NCBI GenBank assembly: GCA_963575745.1
Contig: CAUYUJ010020726.1
Location: forward strand, 969,969-1,033,968
Direction: 5' to 3'
Source of the DNA: Prorocentrum cordatum
Taxonomy: Eukaryota; Sar; Dinophyceae; Prorocentrales; Prorocentraceae
Length of the DNA: 64,000 bases
The notes beneath the pieces are model-generated. The model was given only the letters and a program-made list of their open reading frames with translations, was not told where the DNA came from and ran no database searches. A program made the translations under genes and the position numbers. Positions 11,522 through 23,880 of the stretch are shown in pieces (within the stretch, counting starts at the first letter, position 1; every line of letters begins with the position of its first letter).

Positions 11522-12190
11522 GTGGTGACTTGGACCGAGACGACCAGCGAAGTGCAGGGCGAGGGGGCCGAACCTCAGGCCGACAGTGGCCCGACGGCTG
11601 GCCCCGCCGACCGACTCGAGAGTTACGGCCGACTGGAGGAACGAATAGATTGCCTCGTATGTTTCGACATCGAGCGCAACCTATCACTTTTGATCAGAGT
11701 GTTCCAGCGGGTGCTTCCCCGCTCGATCCCGAGAGCTGCCAAAAGGGCACTGGGAGTGAGGGGCCCCACAGGGGCTGCCGCGGCATTGGCGGGTTGCGCC
11801 GAAGTGCCCTGGGCCCCCATCGCATTCGAAGAAGAGGACGAGGAGGGATCCTCGGCGCCACGGCGAGGCACGTCTCCGAAACAGGTCAGGATGAGTCCCA
11901 ACAGCCACCTGGGTCCGAGCGGAGGAAGAGGAAAGGCGACTTTTCTCAGGCGAAGCACTCGGCTTCACGGCGGGGCTGCCGACAGGCAGAGCAGCCACGG
12001 GAGCGCCCGCGGCGCCGGGCTCACGCCCCCGCTCCAGCACACCTGCGGCAGGTGCACGACTCCGTACGTGCCCCGCCGGAGGCTCACGTACGTGCACCGT
12101 TGCTGCAGAGGCTGGCCCACATGCTCCTGCCTTGGCATCGCTCGGACGTGTGCATGTTTCCTTCGGCGAGGACCATCGAGGAGCATCCTT
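11522..12190 (+). CDS. Possible coding segment, unknown product
   Basis: An open frame whose first ~150 residues have mixed composition (for example ERIDCLVCFDIERNLSLL and an acidic FEEEDEEG stretch). The antisense strand is also open. I recognise no domain and there is no second line of evidence. From about 12125 it runs into the dispersed repeat shared with 7400-7730, so at most the first part could be real. Confidence 0.2.
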
Positions 12191-12393
12191 GATCATTTGG
12201 CGAAAAAGCCGCGCACGAAACCGACAAAAAACACAGGAAATGGACGTCCGAGCGTTGGCCAGTCCATGGACGGAGCAGGAGTCTTGCCCTGCCTGTGGCT
12301 CGTCCCCACCTGAGCGCAGCTCTGGATCACCAGCTGGCGCCACCGCTCCTTTCGCAGCACGAGGGTAATCCTCTTCCTGTTCTTGCCGCACGC

Positions 12394-13136
12394 CTAAGCC
12401 AGACGGCACATTCTGATCATCTCCATCTTCTCTTCCACGCTGTGTGGGTCGAGCCATTCCCAGATGTCTAGGATGCTCGTGGCGCTCGTGCCTCCCACCT
12501 CGCTGCCCGTGTCCTTCAACGCCTCGATCAGCCCCGCGGGCGCCCAGACGTATGGCACTCCGTGAAGATGTCCTGATTCCCATCCTTCTTCACCGCCGTC
12601 AAGTAGTTGCGCGTCTGCTCTGAGACCTTCGTCGCTTCGGGTCCGTCGGCAGGGCAGAGGAAGGTGTCGAACAGGCACCCGCCGAGCTCGCGCATTCCCT
12701 GTGAGCACTTCAGGAGCTGCTTCTCCATCACGAGCAGGAACCGACGATGCCCTTTGTCGCCGACGCCCTTGAGTCGTTTGTCCTTGCTGCCTCCCTCGTC
12801 CTCGGTGCGGGGCTTCACGCGGCGGCCTGCGTCATCCTCTCCAGCAGCTCCTTCTGCTGCCTTGAGGGTGGCGGGCATGGCGCTCCACAAGCCGCGGAGC
12901 AGGGCGGGGCAAGTGTTCTTCACGAGCGTGTGTGTAGCAGTTGGAAGGTTCGCGAACTCGAGCCCACACAGTCTTTGCAAATAATCTCCGGCGGTGCGTC
13001 CAACTCCCATTCTTAATGGCCCCCCTGAGGCCGGCAGCGCCCGAGACTCCACGACGCTTGAACACGTTGCTTCGCGATGTCTTGTGAGGCAAGCACGCCC
13101 CCACAGTTCACAGTCTGGCTTGTGAGCACGCCGCAC
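12394..13136 (-). pseudogene. Dinoflagellate-type ORF (unknown family), one frameshift
   Basis: Reads from 13136 (MRRAHKPDCELWGR) through a charged stretch (VKPRTEDEGGSKDKR), FLLVMEKQLLKCSQGMRELG and YLTAVKKDGNQDIF. A one-base shift near 12560 then leads into PYVWAPAGLIEALKDTGSEV and a stop at 12394. The pattern of a Leu/Arg-rich helix, a Tyr-x-x-Ala-Val-Lys-Lys segment and a GPP/GVP-Y segment recalls multicopy dinoflagellate proteins that I know only from memory. It lies downstream of the LINE reverse transcriptase on the same strand and might be part of the element. Function unknown. Confidence 0.45.
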
Positions 13137-13317
13137 CTAAGAGGGCACAGAGCGCCACGACCCCCACCGCGAGCCTGCGCCACGTGCTTCATCAGCTTTT
13201 TTCCGCGAGCCGAAGCACAGGCCGCGCACGACGCCCTGCACGTCCAGCAAGTCGCATACGCACTCGCCCTGGGCCTCTTCCGTCATTCGAGCCCTGGGCG
13301 CCAGCTTCTCCCGCAGC

Positions 13318-13425
13318 CGATCCTCCTCCTCCTCCTCCTCCTCCTCCTTTTCCTCCTCCTCCTCCTCTTCCTCCTCCTCCTCCTTTTCCTCCTCCTCCTC
13401 TTCTCCATCCTCCTCCTTTTCTATC
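13318..13425. repeat. (CCT)n tract
   Basis: Pyrimidine triplet tract, with further CCT-rich sequence to about 13670. Poly-Pro and poly-Leu ORFs across it are artefacts. Confidence 0.9.
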
Positions 13426-13885
13426 CCGGGGGCCTGGGCCGCCCCCCCCCGCCCCCCCGCGAGACGCGGCGCGGTGCGATCGCGAGGCCGCCCGCGCGCC
13501 CTCAGCAGCGACACCTCGGGTAGCTTCACTACCTAAGCCCCTATCCCTCCTCCTCCATACTCCTCCTCCTACTCCTCCCCTCCCTCCTCCTCATCCTTCC
13601 TCCCACTCCATCCTCCTCACCCTCTCTCCTCCATCACCTCCTCCTCCTCTCCTCCCTCCTCCTCCAAGTTCGGGGGGGTCTGGGCACGCCCCCCTCCTCC
13701 CTCCTCCCCCCTTCCGCAACTTGACAACTCCTGCCGCGCGCGACCGACGACCGCCCAAACCCCTCGAAGGAGTCCTCGGTGCCGCATGGTGCCCTCCAGC
13801 AGGCACGAGATCCACGCGCGAAGGGGCCCGGCGAAGGAGCTCGTGGGCACCGTCGGCTTCACGCCCGCGTCGATGGCAGACGGGG

Positions 13886-14002
13886 CGCCCTCCTCCTCCT
13901 CCTCCTCCTCCTCCTCCTCCTCCTCCTCCCCTTCCCCCTCCCCCTCCTCCTCCTCCTCCTCCTCCTCCTCCTCCTCCTCCTCCTCCTCCTCCTCCTCCTC
14001 CT
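13886..14002. repeat. (CCT)n tract interrupting LINE-1
   Basis: About 115 bp of CCT triplets between the reverse transcriptase part and the downstream ORF of the decayed retrotransposon. Confidence 0.9.
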
Positions 14003-14163
14003 CCAGATGGCCCCACACAGCGGCGATCACCTGCCGAGGCGCAAAAGGATGTCGCACCATGTCTTGTGGCCAGCGCGCGCGTTGTATCGCCAGAGACGCA
14101 CGTGGCCGGCGAGAACCTCGGCGTGCTCGTCGTGTCCCATGTGCGCCCCGCCTTCGGGAGCCC

Positions 14164-16990
14164 TCAACTTCTCGCAGGTCTGCACGCCCAGGCGGTGGAG
14201 CTCAGACTCGGAGAGGGAATAAGTGCACATGCCAGAGAGAGCAGCCCCACCACCTTGCCAATCAATTGTTGTCGTCGTAGCTGGTGAGGGTTCCTCGCGA
14301 ACCAGAACCTGCCCATGTCAAGCCAGCCCTTCTGCAGCGCGTCGATGCGATAGCCAACCTCAACATGCGCGTTGTCGTTCCAAACGCAAAGCCCGCCCAG
14401 GTGACGAGCACGTGGGAGGATGCGGCCAGAACCATTCGCCAGCTGAGCCTTGAACGTGCGGTTCTCAGTCGGCTTGAGCACCGTGGCCAGCTCGCGTTTC
14501 TTCATGTTCTGCCCGAAGGCCCCCTTCTCGAGCTCTTTGATCAGGATGGTCTGGCTCTCGTCGGTGATCGCGTGAGCGTCCGACGCCAGGCTAGTCAGCA
14601 CAACGCGCCTCTTCTTCAAGTCGTCGGCGAACTGCACCACCGCGCGCGGCGCAGGCGACTCCAGGATGGGGGTCTTGAACAAGAGCAGGTCGTCCTGAGC
14701 AGCACATTGAGCACGCCATCGTTTCGCGGGTCCTCCTGGGAGCCACCGCGAACTCCTTCGGGGCCTCGCCCACGAGACCGCCACGGCCGAGGGCGAGGTG
14801 CGACGCCCCGCCGCGCGCCTCGATCTCCACGACGCGGTGATGGGTGCGATCATGCAAGGGCGCCCAAATCTACAGGGTCAGCCATCTCCACCACTGCCTC
14901 ATCCAGCCACTTCATCGGGGCGCAGGGGAACGCGTTGGACATATCGAGTAGCTCCGACACGCTCCGAAGCCCACGCTGCCTCAGCGAGAAGCCGACGCAG
15001 CGCGCGACCAGCATCGCGTCCTCCCGCCTCCGGTGCGCCAGGTAGCCGTGGCACGTCGCGTCGGAGTTCACCTCGAACCCGCGGCAGTTCGGCTCCTTCA
15101 GGAGGCCCCTCAAAAAAATCCAGAACGCGCAGACCAGGTGGATGAGCCCTTTGCCGTCCAAACTCCTCAGGCACTTGTATTGTGTTTGTCTCAAGAGAAG
15201 CCAAGGGCCCGGCGAGCTGCAGCAGGTGCTTGGTCCACCCGACGTGCGCGTAGCCAAACTTCCAGCATCTCATCCCGGCAGTTGCGGCGGGACCTCGCCG
15301 CCTCCTCGACGGGGGGGTTGTCCGAGTCCGCGCGGTGGACGCCTCGCCGTCGCGCGGTGCCCGCGTTCGAGGCAGCGCAGGAGCAGTTCGACAGGGTCGC
15401 TCCACTGCGCCGATCCCCCGCGCTTCCTACTTTTCCGCATAGCCCAAATCGTACGACATAGATCGCGTTCGGCCAACTCTTCTAGGCACGTGCTCCTTTC
15501 TCCGAGAGCTGCGGTGGTAGTCCCCTGTCGTCGCTGAAGCTCCGCACGATCCACTCGACAGGCAGACACGCCTCCCTCCGCGCTCGGCTTCGCCCTGCGA
15601 GCAACGACCGCCTTCGCGGGCGGGCGCGACTCGGGTGTAGCTAGACACCGTCGGCGTCCAGTGCATTGGGCTCGCTCGGCAAGAAGATGGGCGGCACGGC
15701 GCGGCTCGGAGGTGTGCCCCAGCCCCCCCTGCCTCTTCCAGGTCCGCCTCCAGCGGTGCCCGTCTCTCAGCTCGTCGTCGTCTCGCCCGATGCCGCGGCT
15801 GCTTCGTCGGGTTCTCGATGGAGTCCAGCTGCCCATCCTCGCCCGTGGAGTCAGACCCAGGCGAAGCCAGTTCAGCCACCCGCCCTCGCTCCTCGGCACG
15901 CGAGGCAACCAACCGACGCCTCTCGACTTGCAAACGTGCCTCTGCCGTATTGCGACGTTCTGGTGGATGTTTTTTGAACCGAATATTCCCATCATCTTGA
16001 ATCAGCTGCATGACCAAACTCCAGTACTCATCAGCCCGTAGTTCTTCGCGCAAGGATGCGAACTCATTCCCATGCTCTCTGAAGGTCTTTTCCAGCTGTG
16101 CCAAGAAAACATCGCGACCCTTGCCCGTCCGAAACGCTTCTGACAGTCTCTGAAGATCACCTGTGAGCAGTTTCTTCCCGGCGGCAGCGCCTGAAATCCC
16201 ACCTTGCCTCTCCAGCATGTAGTCCAGCAACAGCAAGAGAGGTGAATAATCATTGGGCTTCCTATCTGGGAAAAGTTGTAGCCGTCGTCCGTGGCAGTAG
16301 CTCACCTTGCACCCGAGGGCGTTCCCCAGCGCAGCCTCTGGGATGAACCAGCAGTCGATCGTAGATCCCGCCCCATTGGCACCGAATAAGGTCGGCCCAC
16401 CCTCGCGGCACCAAGTACTGGGTGAGCACAAGGACCTCCCGTAACACAGCTGCTCCGCCGCATCGACCGATAGGTTTTGCCTTGCGTTATGATACTCGCC
16501 ATCAGGTTCCTCAGCCACAGGAACTCCGTCGCTTCGCTAATCCACCGAAACCACTGTTCACGTCCACGCCAATTGCCGGCAAAGGTCGAGATCGCGCGCC
16601 CTCGACGATGGCGTCGATGCACTGATGTGTCGCTCCCACCGCTGCTTAGTAAATAGCGATATTCTTGCCTGTGGCTCCCGTCGGAGCTGGAAATCCAACA
16701 ATCAGCGCCACGTCGAACTTGCCGCTATATATTCGCTCGCGCCGCTCCAGATCTGCCTTGGATGGCCTTCGGAGGGGGGGAGATGTCCACTGCGTCTTTG
16801 AGTCGAAATTGTCGTCCAAGTATGACCGTGCAGCCAGCGGAACGACTGGTCCAGGCCGACGCGGCCCAACCGAAATGAATCGCAGGAATCGCAGAGCACC
16901 CGCCGCCCAACTTCTCCACTTGGCACCGTCTCCCGGCCCAGCTCCTGATGCGAGTGCCTGGGAGCAGGACTGCGTCGGCGCCAAGCTCAT
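14164..16990 (-). pseudogene. Decayed non-LTR retrotransposon (LINE): endonuclease and reverse transcriptase
   Basis: Reading the minus strand, remnants appear in the order expected of a LINE. An endonuclease part has DVALIVGFPAPTGATG near 16660, the metal-site-like GVDVNSGFG at 16544-16570, and TIDCWFIPE followed by NDYSPLLL, a worn SDHxP-type motif. A reverse transcriptase then has GYLAHRRREDAM, DMSNAF (14928-14945, first catalytic Asp), a GRGGLVGE segment and FADD (14620-14631, catalytic box). The thumb-like part (VGYRIDALQKGWLDMGRFW) runs to about 14164. The pieces lie in three frames with stops between, so the element is dead. The next inner ORF starts at 13136 beyond a CCT tract. Confidence 0.75.
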
Positions 16991-17204
16991 GCACCACTTC
17001 GCGACAGCGCCCCGCAGAGATCAACGACAGCGGGTTGAAGAAGAAAAGTCAGAGGGGCCCCAGAATTCGCATGCTCCTGTCATGCGCCGCGCGCCCTGAA
17101 GACGGCTGCGCTCAACTGGGCGCCTCGAGGGGAGGTGCGCGACCGTGGAGGGAGGTCGGACGATCGCCCCCTTGTTGCGCTGCTGAGATGCGGTATGAGC
17201 CCAG

Positions 17205-17211
17205 ATGCGCT

Positions 17212-17252
<41 letters not shown>

Positions 17253-17316
17253 CTGATGATGCTGATGATGCTGCTGATGATGATGATGATGATGATGATG
17301 ATGCCGCTGATGATGA
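17205..17316. repeat. (GAT)n microsatellite
   Basis: Clean GAT triplets with a few GCT interruptions. Confidence 0.95.
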
Positions 17317-17519
17317 TAATAATACTGATTCCTGATGAGCATGATGAAGAAGAATATGAGGACTTGTGGAGGGCAGAGGCAAGGGTGGGAGGAGGGGAGG
17401 AGGAGGAGAGGAAGAACGGAAGGAACGCGGGGCGCTGTTTTTTTGTTTTAAGACAGGCCAGACCCCACAGCAGAGTTCCGAGAGAATGTGCTAAACATGT
17501 GGAAGCATGTAAACACTCT

Positions 17520-19535
17520 CCTGGCGAAGGACCCAACCATGCGCAGCTGCGGGTACCGCGCTGTGGGTACCGCTTTCGGTGGAACGCCTTTTTGGGAGGG
17601 CCGCGATCCTCGTGAGGGGTGTGCCAAGATGGGCGGGGAGCGCCTGCGAACCCTGCCGCTGGGGCCTTCGGTGGAGCTCCCTATGGGGCCACAATCATCT
17701 TAGGGGGGTGTGCCGAAATGGGCGGGGGGACGCCTGCAAGCCCTGCCGATGGGGCCTTCGGTGGAGCTCCCCATGGGGCCACGATCCTCGTGAGGGGTGT
17801 GCCGAAATGGGCGGGGGGACGCCTGCAAACCCTGCCGCTGGGGCCTTCGGTGAGATCCACATGGGGCGGATTCACGGGGAGGGGGATTGTGCCGATAATT
17901 GGCGGGGGGAACAACGCCTGCTAACCCTGCCGCTGGGGCCTTCGGTGGATGCTTCCCTTTGGGGGCCGCGATTCACGCCACCCGACGTGTGGGGAATTGG
18001 GCGTGGGGGGACGAAGTGGCAAACCCTGCCGCTGGGGCCTTCGGTGGAGCTCCCCATGGGGCCGCGATCCACGTGAGGGGTGTGCGGGAATGGGCGGGGG
18101 AACGCATGCGAACCCTGCCGCTGGGGCCTTCGGTGGAGCTCCCCATGGGGCCACGATTCACGTGAGGGGTGTGCGGGAATGGGCGGGGGGACGCATACGA
18201 ACCTTGCCGCTGGGGCATTCGGTGGGGTTCCCTACGGGGCCACGATCCTTGTGAGGGGTGTGCCAAACTGAGCAGGGGGACGCCTGCAAACCCTGCCGAT
18301 GGGGCCTTCGGTGGAGCTCCTTAGGGGGCCACGATCCTCGTGAGGGGTGACTTGGATTATTGCTGCCGTAATGGGAGGGGGGAACGCCTGCATACCCTGC
18401 GCTGGGGTATTTCGGTGGAGCTCCCCATGGGGCCGCGATCCACGTGAGGGGTGTGCGGGAATGGGCGGGGGGACGCCTGCAAACCCTGTCGCTGGGGCCT
18501 TCGGTGGAGCTCCCCATGGGGCCGCGATTCACGTGAGGGGTGTGCGGGAATGGGCGGGGGGAACGTATGCGAACCCTGCCGCTGGGGCATTCGGTGGGGT
18601 TCCCTACGGGGCCACGATCCTCGTGAGGGGTGTGCCAACTGGGGCGGGTGGGGCGCAATGCGAACCCTGCCGCTGGGGCATTCGGTGGAGCTCCCCATGG
18701 GGCCGCGATCCACGTGAGGGGTGTGCGGGAATGCGCGGGGGGACGCATACGAACCTTGCCGCCGGGGCATTCGGTGGGGTTCCCTACGGGGCCACGATCC
18801 TCGTGAGGGGTGTGCCGAAATGGGCGGGGGGACGCATGCGAACCCTGCCGCTGGGGCATTCGGTGGGGCTCCCTGTGGGGCCGCGATCCTTGTGCCGAAA
18901 TGGGCGGGAGGACGCATGCAAACCCTGCCGCTGGGGCCTTCGGTGGAGCTCCCCGTGGGGCCACGATCCTCAGAAGGGGTGTGCCAAGATGGGCGGGGGG
19001 ACGCATGCGATCCCTGCCGCTGCGGCATTCGGTGGGGTCCCCTACGGGGCCACGATCCTTGTGAGGGGTGTGCCAAACTGAGCAGGGGGACGCCTGCAAA
19101 CCCTGCCGATGGGGCCTTCGGTGGAGCTCCTTATGGGGCCACGATCCTCGTGAGGGGTGTCCCGAAATGGGCGGGGGGACGCCTGCAAACCCTGCCGATG
19201 GGGCCTTCGGTGGAGCTCCTTAGGGGGCCACGATCCTCGTGAGGGGTGTGCCGAAATGGGCGGGGGGACGCATGCAAACCCTGCCGCTGGGGCCTTCGGT
19301 GGAGCTCTCTGTGGGGCCACGATCCTCAGAAGGGGTGTGCCAAGATGGGCGGGGGAACGCATGCGAACCCTGCCGCTGGGGCATTCGGTCGGGTTCCCTA
19401 CGGGGCTACTATCCTTGTGAGGGGTGTGCCAAAATGAGCGGGGGGACGCCTGCAGACCCTGCCGATGGGGCCTTCGGTGGAGCTCCTTATGGGGTCACGA
19501 TCCTTGTGAGGGGTGTGCCGAAATGGGCGGGGGGA
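17520..19535. repeat. ~89-bp minisatellite, locus 2 (about 21 units)
   Basis: Units read GTGGAGCTCCCCATGGGGCC, ACGATCCTCGTGAGGGGTG, TGCCGAAATGGGCGGGGGGA, CGCCTGCAAACCCTGCCG, CTGGGGCCTTCG. The period is close to 89 bp, so each unit moves the reading frame by one. Even so, frames stay open for more than 200 codons because the unit has few stops in any frame. The leader CCTGGCGAAGGACCCAACCA (17520-17539) matches the one before locus 1 at 10411. Confidence 0.92.
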
Positions 19536-19729
19536 AGCGAAAGGGAGAAAGTTCACCCTATTTGACTTGGGGTCGTTCTTGCTTGTTTGCGTTTCTTTCT
19601 CCTCTCCGTCTCTTTTTCTGTTTTTTTTCGTTTCTCTCTCTCTCTCTCTCTTTCTTTGTTTTTCGCTCTCTCTCTCTCTTTCTTCCTCTTTTTCTTTTTT
19701 GAATCTCCACAAATTGGATCCTTTGGCGG

Positions 19730-20300
19730 ATTACAGTTTGATTAAATTTGTAATCCTCCCAAACGGAATTCCATTTGAAACCCAAGGCCAGAGGCCCAGG
19801 AGGATACCAGGGGAAAAAAAAACGTAAAAAACATTGAAAACCCAAAACAAGCAAACCATGTTGAGACTCTCTGCGATATTCAAACTTACGACCATAATAC
19901 AATTACAATCAATTACATTCTGGTGGTAGATTTGAAAAACGCAGAGAGTCTTAGCTTGTTTTGCTTTGTTTGCTTTTTCCTTTTTTGTTTGCTTTGTTCC
20001 ATGGTATCCTCCTGGGCCTCCAGGGCCAGAGGCCCAGGGACAATACCAGGGAAAACAACAACAGCAAACAACAAAAAAAACAAACCAAAACAAACAACAA
20101 AAAAACATGAAAAAAAACCAACAACAAAAAAGAAGCTGGGACTCCCTGCGATTTTCAAACCTACGACCAGAATCCACTTAAAAGTAATGTCATTCTGGTG
20201 TAGATTTGAAAATCGCAGAGGGTCTCAGCTGCTTTTGCTTGTTTTGCTTTTTCATTGTTTTTGTTTTTTGTTATATTTTTTTGTTCTGCCTCAGGGCCCC
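19730..20300. repeat. Dispersed repeat with paired hairpin arms
   Basis: Two inverted-repeat segments: 19865-19947 (arms CTCTCTGCGATATTCAAA and TTTGAAAAACGCAGAGAG) and 20143-20224 (arms CTCCCTGCGATTTTCAAA and TTTGAAAATCGCAGAGGG). Between and after them comes CCAGGGCCAGAGGCCCAGGG, which recurs at 23680 and 26465. An AT-rich poly-purine/poly-pyrimidine background (19600-19700) precedes it. Not coding. Confidence 0.7.
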
Positions 20301-20602
20301 CAGGAAGGCCAGAAGATGCCAAAACCATTGATGTTCCGTAGGTTGTTGACGGGTGTTGACGTTTCCTTCTTTTCGGCCTTCCGACGGCCCGAGACGGCCC
20401 AAGAGCCCCCACATATCGCCGAAAGATCGCCCAAGAGGCCGCCAAGGTTGCCAAGATATCCGTCAAGACGCCCACGTGTTCCCCGAAGGCTTTTCAAACC
20501 GATTCGGGGAACACATGGTCCGATGGCTTGGCAGGTCTGGCCTCAACGTTCGGCCACACAAGACGGCCATGATGACCTTTTTTCTTTCTAGCTCATGGGG
20601 GC

Positions 20603-20830
20603 AGGGTCCGAACGAGAGCACTGGCGACGCAGAATCAAAGCGAAATGCGACGCACTCTTAGCGGCCCACGGGGTCGTTCCCTGAGGAGGCTTAACCTACG
20701 AAGCCGACGTATACTGCGAAAAGATACGATCCACACTCGGCCAGGTGCCGCACGGACCCTGCCAGCACAAGCCCGATGCACGCAGCACCGTGAAGGCTCG
20801 GCTGACCTCAGGTACGCGGACCCTTGCCTT
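20603..20830 (+). pseudogene. Short ORF fragment, unknown, one frameshift
   Basis: From a GGGGCAGGGTCC context the frame reads EREHWRRRIKAKCDALLAAH, then VVPEEA and a TAA. One extra T before that stop would continue it as LTYEADVYCEKIRSTLGQV and PHGPCQHKPDARS. Composition looks protein-like, but I recognise no family. Confidence 0.35.
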
Positions 20831-21089
20831 TGCTGGGACCTTTGCCTCTCGAGCGGCCACCGTTCCCCCTACCCCCCCCCCCCCCGCGGCCTCCTAGGGA
20901 TATTTACTGTCGGAGGGCCGTCCGAAAACATCGGGGGGTCGGGAACAGCCTGCTGCGCATTCGGACCTTGAGTAGGAGGAGGGGCCGAGGACGAGGACGG
21001 AGGGGCAGGAGGAGCAGGGGGGAGAACAAAACCTCTTGACCTCAGCTCAGCCAAACGCGAGCTCGTCTGTAAAACTCTCGGGAGCCCTT

Positions 21090-23440
21090 CTACTTTTTCG
21101 TACGCTCGTCCACGTACTTGCTGAGGACCCTCTCTAGCGGGCCGCGTGGTGGGGCGCCCACCAACCTCTTGCCGCCCTCGAACTCCACGAGCTTGATCAG
21201 CCACTGCTGCACGACCGTGCCGTGCTGGTGGCGCGGGTCCACACGTACCACATCAGCGTACACTTCGGCGTCGTGCCCTCTTCCTTCTTGTGCAACTTCA
21301 CCCTGAAGTGCGTGATTAGCTGGCCGACTGCGTTCGGACCGTCGCACTTGCTCAGCACCTCGTTGAAGAACTCGAGCATCTCCGTGCTCAGCTTGGCCTC
21401 CTCTGTTTGCGTGGTCCCTGCCGTCGCCGTCCTCGTGGCTCCGTAACCGAAGGCTGCCATGAATATCTGAACGTGAGCGGCGCCCCGTGCCTTGTGGTCC
21501 TGCTTCTCGCCTGCCTTTTCCTTTGCCTTGAGGGCCGCCGAGTCGTCGTTGTACTTCTTGCCTGCTTGCTGGCTGATCGCCACCACCCCCACTGCCACTG
21601 GCAGTTCGTACTTCGTGTACAGCGGGGCGCCGAGGTCGGCGATGGCCTTCGTGTTGGTCAGCACCAGCTTCACCACGGGCAGCAAGATGTCGTCCTTGCC
21701 GCCTTTGAACTTCTTCTTCTTCTTCTTGTCCCTTCCCACCGCCTCGTCCTGCTGGTCTTTTGGCTTGGAGACGCCGCCAGCGGTGATGGACTGGCTGAAC
21801 CACGACGGCATGACGAGCTTCGGCTCCTGCTCCATCCCCTCGGGCATATCTGCTCGCTGGCTGAGTCTCTGGGGTCGGTCCAATGCTTCCTGGCAAGTGG
21901 TTCGACAAGAGATGGCTGCAGAGATCCTCAAGAGTGCCGCCCTCATATTCACAGCATACGCATGTCAACGATCTGGGCATTTTGAGAGGAAGTAAGGCAC
22001 GAGCTGCTTCTCTCTGGCAGCATCCACGTTTAAGTGCGCGTGATAAGTGCTGTGCGGCCGTTCCTTGTGTAGCGAATGTTTGGCGACAGCTGATACACGT
22101 ATTCGTCGGTGTGGTAACGACGTAGAGGTTACGAACATGTTGTGCCGACTTTATGTGTGATAGGTACGCGGGCCTCGTAAAGAAACTGGCTCCACATTCA
22201 ACTCCATTTTTGCTGTGCCTGCATGTGAGGACTTCCGGCGAGTCTCGCTCTGGTGGCGGAACAAAAGCCGACGGAGCAAGCTCTTGAAATCCAGGAGGCG
22301 GGGCCCGCCTGCCGAACTCTCGGCTTCTCAGCTCCGCGAAATCAATCATACAAAAATCCTCCATCGCTTCCTTGTCTGCGAAGAGGGCTAAATTCAACGC
22401 TACCGGCTCGATCCTGGAGTCTGGCAATAAGTCTACTGCTTGGCCCAAAGCAGCGGCCATTTGCTGCAGCCACGGCGAGGCATATTAAGATGGGCGCCCT
22501 GCTACAATCTGAGGCCTGGTGTCAAAATCAAACTTCCCAAAAAGAGCGACAAGCACTTGGGTATGGTGTTCAGGACGTCGGCCCCATGCCTGATAAAGCC
22601 TAAGGCGCCTAATCCTCACCTCCTGGCTACAGGGTAATATTTTCCAGAACCACCGGATTTCCTTGTTAGTGAGGCTTGTGATGTGCCCCCCCTCATAATT
22701 AGCCGCCTTCCCACCCATTGCTGCTCTCCCCAATCGGCACAAACACGAGTCTAGGATGTCATAGTCGAATTCTGATAAAGCGGAACTCTCCAAACCAGAC
22801 AGTACAGCATTTTGAACACATCCGATGAATAAACACCTCCTCCACCTCCTCGCCAGTCCCGTTAGTTTCCACATTCCACTAAGAGAGTGAAAACCAGTAC
22901 GTGCATCAGCGCATCTACGAACAATTTCGTTCCGAGCCGAGTCCCGCATGGTGATGAAAGGCCCCAGGTAGCGTGCCTCCTCCCGTACAACTCCCTTCTA
23001 CTCAAGGTCACCCGCTCGGATTCTGGCACGTCCGAGATGACCCCGTTAGGCAAAGTGTACCAGAAACTCTTGCTTGCTGGCATTCTGTGCGTAACCATGC
23101 ATGGATAAGGCCTCGTCTAAGTCTCTGTCCGCGTGCACTAGCTTGTCCACAAAAGAAGCTAACGAGTCTCCAGGATCAGCGATTACGAGCTTGTTCAAAT
23201 CATCTGCATACTTCTGAAGTGAAGTGTCTACTTTCCATCCCATCCACTCCCCCACCAACAATTTCACTCTCGTATCCCACGTCCTCAACTCCCTTCCCCA
23301 TGATAGAACCGGAAAGTTAACGGCGCCCACGAAGGCAGAGACAATAAACGGGTCGCCCATACATCCGCTTTGTCGGGGCCTGACTAGAAGGGCGCCGTCT
23401 GCTGCTTCGAAACGAATCAAACTCTGCCGAAAGCGCTGGA
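21090..23440 (-). pseudogene. Decayed LINE reverse transcriptase with C-terminal C2H2 fingers
   Basis: Minus-strand order: RQSGCMGDPF (23347-23376, a QG-type motif), KYADD with the catalytic box at 23199-23210, SKQEF, and YLGPFITMRDSARNEI. Then come the thumb (ARRWRRCLFIGCVQNAVLSG) and TSLTNKEIRWFWKIL. After an in-frame TAA at 22485 the same frame continues into three Cys/His finger-like motifs (about 21990-22225: CRHSKNGVEC...H, CISCRQTF...H, CVCCEYEG...H). A frameshift near 21900 leads into a lysine-rich tail ending at 21090-21197. Upstream it is cut off by a ~10-bp repeat at 23455. Stops and shifts make it inactive. The finger-bearing tail is a useful marker of this dinoflagellate LINE type. 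Confidence 0.72.
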
Positions 23441-23454
23441 TGGCCCCAGATGGC

Positions 23455-23605
23455 CTCCAAGTCCGCCCAAGATGGTCCAAGACGGCCTCCAAGAGGGCCT
23501 TAGAGAGTCCAAGACGGCCCAAGACGGCCCAAGAGGCGGCCCAAGAGGCCTCCCAGACGGCCCAAGAGGCCCCCAAGAGGTCTTCCAGGAGGGCCCGAAG
23601 AGAGC
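23455..23605. repeat. GGCCCAAGA-type minisatellite
   Basis: Degenerate short units (CAAGACGGCC, CAAGAGGCC). A related stretch is at 20380-20470. It truncates the 5' part of the second LINE. Confidence 0.8.
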
Positions 23606-23639
23606 CAAATGCGTGTTTTTGTTTTTTCATTGTTTTTGT

Positions 23640-23880
23640 TGTTTTTGCTTGTTTCCCTGATCTCCTCCTTGGCCTACCCAGGGCCAGAGGCCCAGGGAAA
23701 ATACCAGGGGGGGAAAACATAAAATTATCCCGGCAAAGCAACCTAACATCGATGTGTAGGAGCATATCTGGAAGCATTCCCCTTAAGATTCGGATGAGAA
23801 TCCAGTTGTAGAATTCTGCTGTTCTCGCAGTCGTAGTCGCATTCGCGATGACAGTCGCAGCGGCAACGGCAGTCGCAGTC
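23640..23880. repeat. Segment duplicated at 26440-26680
   Basis: Nearly identical at both sites from ATTATCCCGGCAAAGCAACC through ATTCGCGATGACAGTCGCAG, both running straight into a CCTCAG hexamer array. The upstream CCAGGGCCAGAGGCCCAGGG block is also shared. Confidence 0.9.

Noticed and set aside
18347-19081. 244-aa ORF in the minisatellite as a repeat protein
   Set aside because: The ~89-bp period changes frame each unit, all frames are open on both strands, and there is no start or splice context. It is a property of the repeat.
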